Positions 8,836 to 16,748 of a stretch of DNA of 64,000 nt are shown piece after piece. Each line of letters opens with the position of its first letter. Positions within the stretch are counted from its first letter, which is position 1. The stretch is from an uncultured Lachnospiraceae bacterium (GTDB taxonomy: Bacteria; Bacillota; Clostridia; Lachnospirales; Lachnospiraceae). The translations under genes and the position numbers were made by a program. Where the stretch lies: assembly GCA_947593655.1 (NCBI GenBank), contig CANQDS010000002.1, forward strand, positions 19,151-83,150. Reading direction: 5' to 3'. The notes under the pieces are model-generated. The model was not told the DNA's origin, did no database searches, and saw only the letters and a program-made list of their open reading frames with translations.

Positions 8836-10503
8836 ATGGGTAAGTCAAAGAGAAAAGGAACGAATTTTTTAGTTCAGGGTTCGATTCTTGCAATGGCGTC
8901 TATCATAAGCCGCATCATCGGGCTGGTTTACCGGATCCCGCTGACGGACATCATCGGCGACGTCGGAAACAACTACTACGGCTGTGCGTATGAGGTCTAT
9001 AATATCATGCTCATCATCTCTTCCTACAGCCTTCCGATCGTGGTTTCCAAACTGGTATCGGTTCAGATGGCGAAAAGGCACAGGAGGATGGCCTACCGGG
9101 TATTCCAGTGTTCTCTGGCCTTTGCGCTCGTATCGGGGCTGATCGTCGCTTTGATCGTGTTTTTCGGGGCGGAATTTTTCGCGGGAACGCTGCTGAAAAC
9201 GCCGAACAGCGTATTTGCGCTCCGGATCCTTGCGCCCGCTTTGGTCATCGTGGCCGTTTTGGGCGTGCTGCGGGGATTTTTCCAGGGCATGGGAACCATG
9301 ATCCCGAGCGCGGTATCGCAGATCTTAGAGCAGATCGTAAACGCGATCGTCAGCGTGTGGGCGGCATATGTCCTTTTCCAGTACGGAACGCGCGTCGGCG
9401 CGGTACTCGGCGATCCGGAGCACTATGCGCCGGCTTACGGGGCGGGCGGCGGGACGCTGGGCTCTACGCTCGGCGCGCTTGCGGCGCTGTTTTTCGTGAT
9501 CTTCGTATTCTTTGTCTATATGAAGGTGTTCCGCCGGAAGATGCAGCGCGAACCGGAGACGGCCGTCGATTCCTTCCGGACTACCATGCATGTGCTGATC
9601 CTTACGGTCATACCGGTGCTCTTAAGCACCACGATCTATAATATCATTCAGATCATTGATCAGGGTCTGTTTAAAAACATCGCCAATCTGCAGGGCTATA
9701 AGGAAAACGAGATTGACGTCTGGTGGGGCGTTTTTTCCGGGAAATACCGGCTGATGATCAATGTGCCGATCTCGATCGCCTCCGCGATCGCGTCCTCCTC
9801 CGTGCCGGCGCTGACAGTGTCCTACGGGCAGCGCGATATGGAAGCGGTCAAAAGCCAGCTTCATGCGGCGAACCGTTTCATGATGATCATTGCGTTTCCG
9901 AGCGCGGTCGGGCTTGCGGTGCTGGCTCCGGCCATTTTTACCCTGTTGTTTCCGTCGACGCTTGATTCGCTGGATCTGGCCTCGATGATGATGTACACCG
10001 GTTCGGGAGCCGTGGTCTTTACGTCCTTATCGACGCTTTCCAACGGGCTGCTGCAGGGGATCGACCGCCTGAAGGTTCCGGTCCGCAATGCCGTGATCGC
10101 GCTGACCGCGCATATCCTCCTTCTGGTGGTTCTGATGATGTTCTTTCGGTTAAATATTTATGCGGTTGTGCTTTCCAACCTCTTCTTTGTGTGCTTTATG
10201 AGCTTTTTAAACGGAAGGGCGATCGCAAAATACACCGGCTACCGTCAGGAGTGGGTCAAGACCTTTCTGATCCCGGCGGGCTGCTCGGCGATCATGGGCG
10301 CGGCCGCATTCTTTATTTATCACGGCCTCTACCGGCTGACGGAAAGCAACGCGGCGTCGCTGATGTCAGCGATCCTTGCGGCCGTTTTCGTCTACGGGGT
10401 TCTGATGCTGCTGTTAAAGGGGCTGACCGAAGAAGAACTGCAGCGGTTCCCGAAAGGGGAGCTGCTGATCCGGCTTGCGAAAAAAGTGCATTTATTGCGG
10501 TAA
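8836..10503 (+). CDS. Polysaccharide/lipid II flippase of the MurJ-SpoVB (MATE-like) superfamily
   Basis: Integral membrane protein of 555 residues with about 14 transmembrane segments. The start GSILAMASIISRIIGLVYRI is the hallmark of the SpoVB/YtgP branch of MVF flippases, which export lipid-linked cell wall or polysaccharide precursors. The family is usually about 520-550 residues, so the length is complete. Spore formers carry several copies; I cannot tell whether this one serves vegetative peptidoglycan or cortex synthesis. Only 9 bases separate it from the DUF3048 gene. Confidence 0.9.
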   Translation: MGKSKRKGTNFLVQGSILAMASIISRIIGLVYRIPLTDIIGDVGNNYYGCAYEVYNIMLIISSYSLPIVVSKLVSVQMAKRHRRMAYRVFQCSLAFALVSGLIVALIVFFGAEFFAGTLLKTPNSVFALRILAPALVIVAVLGVLRGFFQGMGTMIPSAVSQILEQIVNAIVSVWAAYVLFQYGTRVGAVLGDPEHYAPAYGAGGGTLGSTLGALAALFFVIFVFFVYMKVFRRKMQREPETAVDSFRTTMHVLILTVIPVLLSTTIYNIIQIIDQGLFKNIANLQGYKENEIDVWWGVFSGKYRLMINVPISIASAIASSSVPALTVSYGQRDMEAVKSQLHAANRFMMIIAFPSAVGLAVLAPAIFTLLFPSTLDSLDLASMMMYTGSGAVVFTSLSTLSNGLLQGIDRLKVPVRNAVIALTAHILLLVVLMMFFRLNIYAVVLSNLFFVCFMSFLNGRAIAKYTGYRQEWVKTFLIPAGCSAIMGAAAFFIYHGLYRLTESNAASLMSAILAAVFVYGVLMLLLKGLTEEELQRFPKGELLIRLAKKVHLLR

Positions 10504-10522
10504 AAAGTGAATAGATCATAAG

Positions 10523-10587
10523 AAAAATGCAGATACTGGAAACGGGTGATGAATATGAAGTACAAAGCAGCAGGTATCTGCATTTTT
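10523..10587 (+). promoter_or_regulatory. 14-bp inverted repeat bracketing a start codon
   Basis: AAAAATGCAGATAC at 10523-10536 is perfectly complementary to GTATCTGCATTTTT at 10574-10587. The 37-base loop contains the ribosome binding region (GGAAACGGG) and both candidate start codons (10549 and 10555) of the next gene. An mRNA hairpin here would hide or present the start site. The right arm ends in five Ts and could also act in attenuation. A second stem, GCAGCA at 10567-10572 with TGCTGC at 10587-10592, overlaps the right arm and excludes it. Confidence 0.6.
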
Positions 10588-10965
10588 GCTGCGGCGGCTC
10601 TGATCCTTCTTCTGGCGGCCGCAGTTTTGAAAACTTCTCCTGAGACGGAAACGCCGGTGCCGAAACCGGCGCCGCAGGTTCCGGTCCGGGAAGAAACCGA
10701 AAAAGAAAACATCCGGGCAGCCGCTCCGGAGCCGGATACGGAACAGGCGGTAACAAGCAGCGCGGAAGAAGAGCCGTACCTGTATATCCTGTTTGCCGAG
10801 GACGGACGCTTAAGCGTCTATCTTTCGGACGGGAAGACCGTTTATCTGGATACGGGCATTTCTGCCGAATCCCTGCCCGAAGAACGGCGCATCCAGCTGG
10901 AAAACGGGATCCGTTTCCGAACGGAGGAGGAGCTGTTTTCATTTCTTGAGAGCTATTCAAGTTAG
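10549..10965 (+). CDS. Small membrane-anchored protein, BofC C-terminal-like
   Basis: About 138 residues: a short positive start, one transmembrane segment (GICIFAAAALILLLAAAVL), an acidic, proline-rich linker of about 55 residues, and a small C-terminal domain. That domain begins YLYILFAEDGRLSVYLSDG, continues TVYLDTGISAESLP and ends EEELFSFLESYSS. It resembles the C-terminal module of BofC (forespore intercompartmental signalling) as found in small Clostridia proteins; this is a family impression, not proof. ATG 10549 and ATG 10555 are both possible starts. The coding start lies inside an inverted repeat described separately. Confidence 0.65.
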   Translation: MNMKYKAAGICIFAAAALILLLAAAVLKTSPETETPVPKPAPQVPVREETEKENIRAAAPEPDTEQAVTSSAEEEPYLYILFAEDGRLSVYLSDGKTVYLDTGISAESLPEERRIQLENGIRFRTEEELFSFLESYSS

Positions 10966-11136
10966 CTGCCAGTTCAGCCAGCCGGTTTCCGATGGGTGGA
11001 CGTCATGCTTGCATGAACGGCACTCATCGAAAACCGGCTGAGGGAACGCCTATTTTATGAGCAAAAATAGCTGCAAAGCAGCGGAGAGCGCGTCAGCGCG
11101 ATTTTGCGAATAGGCGTGAGCTGAACTGTCTGGCAG
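10966..11136. repeat. Branched-hairpin element (possible structured RNA or palindromic mobile repeat)
   Basis: A 171-base stretch begins directly after the preceding stop codon and folds as a closed junction. The outer stem is CTGCCAGTTCAGC (10966-10978) with GCTGAACT (11120-11127) and CTGGCAG (11130-11136). Arm 1 pairs 10979-10998 with 11021-11040 and carries an apical TCATGC/GCATGA stem. Arm 2 pairs ACGCCTATT (11046-11054) with AATAGGCGT (11109-11117) and contains GCAAAA/TTTTGC, GCTGC/GCAGC and CGCG/CGCG stems. It has no open reading frame of note. It could be a REP/MITE-like element or a noncoding RNA. Confidence 0.7.
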
Positions 11137-11214
11137 AATTTGCAAATTCCGGATTTTTATGATAAGATAACGATAGTTTTATCAGGGTTTTCACAGGCAG
11201 AAGGGGCGGTGCGT

Positions 11215-12474
11215 ATGAGTAAAAAACATGGGAAAAACTGGGATCTGATCGTTGCCGGGGGCGGCGCTTCGGGCATGATGGCGGCGATTGCCGCGGCGGA
11301 AAGCGGAGCGCATGTCCTTCTTCTCGAACAGAAGAACTGCCTGGGGAAGAAGCTCTCCGCTACGGGCAACGGGAGATGCAATTTCACCAATGCGGACATG
11401 GATCTGGTTCATTTTTACGGGAACCGGGAACTGGCCGGGCGTGCACTGTCCCGTTTTTCGCTGGAAGATACCCTTTCGTTTTTCCACAGGATCGGGATCC
11501 TTCCGAAGCAGAAGAACGGTTATTACTATCCGCACAGCGGACAGGCCGCTTCCGTGGTCCGCGCGCTGGAAACGGAACTGCGGCGGAAGGACGTAAGCGT
11601 CTGCACCGGTGAGGAAGTCACGGAGATCCTTCCGCTTCCTGCCGGATTCCGCGTCAATACCGGGAACAATTCTTACATAACGGCAAAGCTGCTGCTTGCT
11701 ACGGGGCTGTTTGCGGCTCCGAAGCTGGGGGGCGGCGCTTCGATGGTGCGCCTGATCGAACGGCTGGGGCATCATTTTTCTGAGATCGTTCCAGCATTAT
11801 GCGGATTTTGCTGCGAAGGAGCGGATTTTGCCGCGTTAGCGGGCGTCCGCACCGACGGAAGGATCACCGTTTATATCGATGGGGAAGAAGCGGCGCAGGA
11901 TAGCGGCGAGCTTCAGTTTACCGATTACGGGATCTCCGGGATCCCGACGTTTCAGGTCAGCCGCACGGCTTCGCTGGCCTTAGCGGAGGGAAAACAGGTG
12001 CAGGCTTCGCTGGATTTTCTTCCGGAACTGGGCGTTTCCGGGATCTTGGAGGAGCTGCAGCTTCGGATCAGAAACTGCAAAGGCTTTGAAACAACGGAAG
12101 AAGGATGCAACGGCCTGCTTCCGGCCAAACTGCTTCCGGTTCTGATCCAAAAAGCCGGGATCTCCCGGAAAACACGGATGAAAGAGCTGTCTGATCAGGA
12201 AGCCGGACGCTTAGCGGAGACGATCTCGGATTTTACAGTGGATCTGGTGCGGGCGAGAGGCTATGAATCGGCGCAGGTCTGCGCGGGCGGTCTTGACAGC
12301 GCACAGATCGATCCGGATACGTTGGAATCCCGTCTGGTTCCGGGTCTGTTCTTTGCCGGGGAGCTTTTGAATGTGGACGGCGTCTGCGGCGGCTACAATC
12401 TGCAGTGGGCGTGGTCTTCGGGCTATCTGGCCGGGAAATCCGCGGCCGCGGAAGCGGGGAAGGGAGCCGTATGA
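11215..12474 (+). CDS. BaiN/HI0933-family flavoprotein oxidoreductase
   Basis: FAD-dependent cytoplasmic oxidoreductase of about 419 residues. The dinucleotide-binding motif is VAGGGASGMMAAIAAAESGA, followed by the family signature LGKKLSATGNGRCNFTN; the C-terminal flavin-contact region is GGYNLQWAWSSGYLAG. The family (HI0933, YhiN; BaiN in bile-acid 7-dehydroxylating clostridia) is widespread and its usual substrate is unknown, so a bile acid role should not be assumed. ATG 11215 is preceded by AAGGGGCGG; an in-frame start 75 bases upstream would add residues that do not fit the family. It overlaps the next flavoprotein gene by 4 bases. Confidence 0.9.
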   Translation: MSKKHGKNWDLIVAGGGASGMMAAIAAAESGAHVLLLEQKNCLGKKLSATGNGRCNFTNADMDLVHFYGNRELAGRALSRFSLEDTLSFFHRIGILPKQKNGYYYPHSGQAASVVRALETELRRKDVSVCTGEEVTEILPLPAGFRVNTGNNSYITAKLLLATGLFAAPKLGGGASMVRLIERLGHHFSEIVPALCGFCCEGADFAALAGVRTDGRITVYIDGEEAAQDSGELQFTDYGISGIPTFQVSRTASLALAEGKQVQASLDFLPELGVSGILEELQLRIRNCKGFETTEEGCNGLLPAKLLPVLIQKAGISRKTRMKELSDQEAGRLAETISDFTVDLVRARGYESAQVCAGGLDSAQIDPDTLESRLVPGLFFAGELLNVDGVCGGYNLQWAWSSGYLAGKSAAAEAGKGAV

Positions 12475-14063
12475 TAAAGATCAGCCAGTTAAAGCTTCCG
12501 GTCGGCCATACCGAAGAAGAACTGCGCCAGCGGATCCGAAAGAAATTGAAATTAAAGCCGGGACAGGAATTTTCGTACCGGATCCTGCGGCGTTCCATCG
12601 ACGGACGGAAAAAACCGGAGATCGCCTATGTCTATACCGTCGGGGTGACGGTTCCAAACGAAAAAGCGGTATGCCGGAAGGCCGCCCATCCGTCCATAAG
12701 CCGGGTGCACGAGGAGTCGTATTCCTGTCCGAAGCCGGGCGAAATACCCCTGCAGGATCCGCCGGTCGTGATCGGGGCGGGGCCTGCAGGTCTTTTCTGC
12801 GCCTATCTTCTGACTTTGTGCGGCTTTGCGCCCATCGTTCTCGAACGGGGCGCGGCTATGGAAGAACGCACGCGCATCGTCCGTTCCTTCTGGGAAGGGG
12901 GAGCGCTGGATCCGGGAACCAACGTCCAGTTCGGAGAGGGCGGGGCGGGTACGTTTTCAGACGGCAAATTAAATTCCGCGGTCCGGGATCCGATGTTCCG
13001 GAATGCGTTCGTACTGGATACCTTCGTGAAATTCGGCGCGCCCGGACAGATCCGTTATGACGCAAAACCCCATATCGGAACGGACATCCTTTCCGATGTG
13101 ATCGTTTCGATGCGCCGGTATCTGGAAGAGCGCGGCTGCCGTTTCTTTTTCCGCACGTGCGTGACGGATCTTCTGCTGGAAAACGGGGCAATAAGCGGGG
13201 TAGTGTGCGGCGATGGGAGGCAGTTTCGTTCCCGCGCCGTAGTGCTTGCGCCGGGACACAGCGCAAGGGATACCTTCCGGCGGCTGAAGGAACTGCAAAT
13301 TACGATGGAAGCCAAGCCGTTTGCCGTGGGATTCCGCGTGGAGCACCCGCAGGAAATGATCGACCGGGCGCTTTACGGGAAACAGCATAAAGGGCTGCTC
13401 CCGGCGGCCGCTTATAAACTGACGTCGAATTTTCCGAACGGCCGGGGCGTCTATTCCTTCTGCATGTGTCCGGGCGGATATGTCGTGAACGCTTCGTCTG
13501 AACCGGGCGGGCTGGCCGTCAACGGCATGAGTAATTCCGCCCGGAACGGAAAGAACGCCAACAGCGCCATCATCGTATCGGCGGGGCCAAACGATTTTCC
13601 GGGGGAGGATCCGCTTGCAGGGATGCGCTTTCAGGAAGATCTCGAGCGCCGCGCCTTTGCGCTTGCCGCGGGGAAGATCCCGCAGCAGCTTTACGGAGAC
13701 TACTGCCGCGGGCAGGCGTCCTTAAGTTACGGTGCGTTTTCCACCGAAACAAAAGGAGCCGCCGCGCTTACGAATTTAAGAGGACTGCTTTCTCCGGAAA
13801 TGGAAGCATCCTTTCAGGCGGGAATGGCGCATTTTTCGCGGATCCTGCCGGAATTTGACCGGGAGGACGCCATTCTCTCCGGAATCGAATCGCGGACTTC
13901 GTCGCCGCTTCGGATCCTGCGGGGCGAAACGCTCGAGAGCTCCGTCCGGGGGCTGTATCCCTGCGGGGAGGGAGCCGGATATGCCGGCGGGATCCTTTCT
14001 GCGGCGATGGACGGGCTGCGCGCCGCGGAAGCGGTCATCCGAAAATACAAACCAGATTATTAG
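12471..14063 (+). CDS. FAD-dependent dehydrogenase of the COG2509 type
   Basis: A flavoprotein of about 530 residues. An N-terminal domain of about 95 residues (MIKISQLKLPVGHTEEEL, then YRILRRSIDGRKK) precedes a Rossmann FAD site VIGAGPAGLFCAYLL. The QFGEGGAGTFSDGKLN segment and the C-terminal GEGAGYAGGILSAAMDG are characteristic of this uncharacterised family, often annotated as an NAD-utilizing dehydrogenase. The start overlaps the stop of the BaiN-like gene. The pairing of the two flavoproteins suggests linked redox functions; the substrate is unknown. Confidence 0.88.
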   Translation: MIKISQLKLPVGHTEEELRQRIRKKLKLKPGQEFSYRILRRSIDGRKKPEIAYVYTVGVTVPNEKAVCRKAAHPSISRVHEESYSCPKPGEIPLQDPPVVIGAGPAGLFCAYLLTLCGFAPIVLERGAAMEERTRIVRSFWEGGALDPGTNVQFGEGGAGTFSDGKLNSAVRDPMFRNAFVLDTFVKFGAPGQIRYDAKPHIGTDILSDVIVSMRRYLEERGCRFFFRTCVTDLLLENGAISGVVCGDGRQFRSRAVVLAPGHSARDTFRRLKELQITMEAKPFAVGFRVEHPQEMIDRALYGKQHKGLLPAAAYKLTSNFPNGRGVYSFCMCPGGYVVNASSEPGGLAVNGMSNSARNGKNANSAIIVSAGPNDFPGEDPLAGMRFQEDLERRAFALAAGKIPQQLYGDYCRGQASLSYGAFSTETKGAAALTNLRGLLSPEMEASFQAGMAHFSRILPEFDREDAILSGIESRTSSPLRILRGETLESSVRGLYPCGEGAGYAGGILSAAMDGLRAAEAVIRKYKPDY

Positions 14064-14081
14064 AAAGTTGAGGAAAGATCC

Positions 14082-16733
14082 GTGTCTGAAGAAGTAACAC
14101 CGATGATGAAGCATTATCTGAAGACCAAAGAGGAATACCCGGACTGCATCCTGTTTTACCGTCTGGGAGATTTCTATGAGATGTTTTTTGAAGATGCGAA
14201 AGTCGTTTCCAAAGAGCTGGAACTGACGCTGACCGGGAAAAGCTGCGGGCTGGAAGAACGCGCCCCGATGTGCGGCGTTCCGTTCCACGCGGCGGATACC
14301 TATATCAACCGCCTTGTCGCAAAAGGCTATAAAGTCGCGATCTGCGAGCAGATGGAGGATCCGAAGCTGGCCAAAGGCATGGTAAAGCGCGAAGTCGTGC
14401 GGATCGCCACGCCCGGCACTAATATCGACATGCAGGCGCTGGACGAGGAGAAAAACAACTATATCATGTGCATCGTCTGCCTTGCGGACAAGTACGGGAT
14501 TTCCATAGCCGATGTTTCCACCGGGGATTATTTTATGACCGAGGTGGACACGGAGCGGAAGCTGATCGACGAAATGAATAAATTCATGCCTTCGGAGATC
14601 GTCTGCAGCGACTCTTTTATTATGAGCGGGATCGACATTGAGGATCTAAAGCACCGGCTGAAGATCGCCATAACCGTTCTGGAAGCTTGGTATTTCGGCG
14701 ACGAACTGGCAAAAGAGACGCTGCTTTCCCATTTTAAGGTACATACGCTGGAAGCGCTGGGGCTTGCGGATTACAACTGCGGCGTGATCGCGGCGGGAGC
14801 GCTGATGCGCTATCTGTATGAGACGCAGAAAAATTCGCTGGCGCACATCCTAAAGATCCAGCCTTACGCGATCGGAAAATACATGATCATCGACAGTTCT
14901 TCCCGGCGCAATCTGGAACTCGTGGAGACGCTCCGCGAAAAACAGAAGCGCGGTTCCCTGCTCTGGGTGCTCGATAAGACGAAAACCGCGATGGGAGCGC
15001 GCCTTCTGCGCTCGTATGTCGAACAGCCGCTGATCGAACGTTCCGAGATCATCAAACGGCAGGAACTGATCGAAACCCTTTACGACCAGACGATGACGAG
15101 GGAGGAACTGCGGGAATACTTAAATCCGATCTACGATCTGGAGCGCCTGATCGGGCGCATCAGCTACCAGACGGCCAACCCGCGGGATCTGATCGCGTTT
15201 TCCACTTCGCTTCAGATGCTTCCGCCGATCCAGACGCTCTTAAGCGATCTGCACGGAGCGCTGGCGGACGAGATCCGGGAGGATTTTGACTGTCTGGAAG
15301 ACATCTGCGAACTTCTGGTCTCCTCGATCCAGGAGGATCCGCCCGTTTCCGTGCGGGACGGGGATATCATCAAGGACGGCTACCATGAGGAGGTGGACCG
15401 CCTGCGCAGGGCCAAGACGGAGGGCAAGAGCTGGCTCGCCGATCTGGAAGCCTCGGAACGGGAAAAGACCGGCATCCGCAATCTGCGCATCAAATACAAC
15501 CGGGTATTCGGTTATTATCTGGAAGTGACCAATTCCTTTAAAAACATGGTTCCGGACTATTATGTAAGAAAACAGACGCTGACCAACGCGGAGCGCTATA
15601 TCACGCCGGAACTGAAAGAAATGGAAGATACGATCTTAGGCGCGGAAGAGCGCCTGACGGGTTTGGAATACGAGCTGTTCTGCGAGATCCGAAGCCGGAT
15701 CGCAGATAATATGCAGCGGATCTTAAAAACGGCGAAGGCAGTCGCAAAACTGGACGTTTTCGCCTCGCTTGCGGCAGTTGCGCAGCAGAACCGCTATACG
15801 CGGCCGAAGATCAATGAAAACGGCGTCATCGATATCAAAAACGGGCGCCATCCTGTCGTGGAACAGATGATAAACAACGATCTGTTTATCGATAACGACA
15901 CGTATCTCGACAACAAAAAACAGCGGATCTCGATCATTACCGGGCCGAATATGGCGGGAAAATCCACATACATGCGCCAGACCGCGCTGATCGTTTTGAT
16001 GGCGCAGATCGGCAGTTTCGTACCGGCTTCTTCCGCCGATATCGGGATCGTGGACCGGATCTTTACCCGCGTGGGCGCTTCGGACGACCTCGCCTCCGGC
16101 CAGAGCACGTTTATGGTGGAAATGAACGAAGTCGCCAACATCTTAAGGAACGCCACGGCGGACTCGCTTTTGATCCTCGATGAGATCGGGCGCGGAACCA
16201 GCACCTTCGACGGCTTAAGCATCGCCTGGGCGGTAGTCGAGCATATCAGCGATCCGAAGCTGCTCGGCGCAAAGACGCTCTTTGCCACGCATTACCACGA
16301 ACTGACGGAGCTCGAAGGAAAGCTGGACAATGTCAATAATTACTGCATCGCCGTCAAGGAAAAGGGCGACGACATCGTTTTTCTGCGAAAGATCGTCAAA
16401 GGCGGCGCGGACAAGAGCTACGGGATCCAGGTTGCAAGGCTCGCCGGGCTTCCGGAAAGCGTGATCGAACGTGCAAAGGAGATCGTGGCGGAACTGAGTG
16501 AAAACGACATCACGGAAGCTGCCAGGAACCTTTCGGCGGAAAAAAAGCCGAAAAAGAAAAAAGAACGCCCAAAGGAAGAAGACATGGAGCAGCTTTCTTT
16601 ATTCGACGCCTTAAACGACGATGCTGTGATCGAAGAACTGCGCAGGCTCGATATCGGAAATATGACGCCGATCGAGGCGATGAACAAACTGTATGAACTG
16701 CAGAGCAGGCTCCACAACCGCTGGCAGGGATAG
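14082..16733 (+). CDS. mutS: DNA mismatch repair protein MutS
   Basis: Recognises mismatches and starts repair with MutL. The 883-residue protein has the normal order: mismatch-binding domain with the Phe-x-Glu reader (GDFYEMFFEDA near residue 30), connector, lever and clamp, then the ATPase with Walker A GPNMAGKST near residue 621 and the LILDEIGRGTSTFDG Walker B. A beta-clamp-binding motif, QLSLFD, lies near residue 837. The start is GTG at 14082 behind GAGGAAAG. mutL follows after 15 bases. Confidence 0.97.
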   Translation: MSEEVTPMMKHYLKTKEEYPDCILFYRLGDFYEMFFEDAKVVSKELELTLTGKSCGLEERAPMCGVPFHAADTYINRLVAKGYKVAICEQMEDPKLAKGMVKREVVRIATPGTNIDMQALDEEKNNYIMCIVCLADKYGISIADVSTGDYFMTEVDTERKLIDEMNKFMPSEIVCSDSFIMSGIDIEDLKHRLKIAITVLEAWYFGDELAKETLLSHFKVHTLEALGLADYNCGVIAAGALMRYLYETQKNSLAHILKIQPYAIGKYMIIDSSSRRNLELVETLREKQKRGSLLWVLDKTKTAMGARLLRSYVEQPLIERSEIIKRQELIETLYDQTMTREELREYLNPIYDLERLIGRISYQTANPRDLIAFSTSLQMLPPIQTLLSDLHGALADEIREDFDCLEDICELLVSSIQEDPPVSVRDGDIIKDGYHEEVDRLRRAKTEGKSWLADLEASEREKTGIRNLRIKYNRVFGYYLEVTNSFKNMVPDYYVRKQTLTNAERYITPELKEMEDTILGAEERLTGLEYELFCEIRSRIADNMQRILKTAKAVAKLDVFASLAAVAQQNRYTRPKINENGVIDIKNGRHPVVEQMINNDLFIDNDTYLDNKKQRISIITGPNMAGKSTYMRQTALIVLMAQIGSFVPASSADIGIVDRIFTRVGASDDLASGQSTFMVEMNEVANILRNATADSLLILDEIGRGTSTFDGLSIAWAVVEHISDPKLLGAKTLFATHYHELTELEGKLDNVNNYCIAVKEKGDDIVFLRKIVKGGADKSYGIQVARLAGLPESVIERAKEIVAELSENDITEAARNLSAEKKPKKKKERPKEEDMEQLSLFDALNDDAVIEELRRLDIGNMTPIEAMNKLYELQSRLHNRWQG

Positions 16734-16748
16734 CAAAGGGGAATTTTT

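Noticed and set aside
11215-12474. Bile acid metabolism gene
   Set aside because: Only family-level similarity to BaiN exists; none of the other bai genes is present and the family is very broad.
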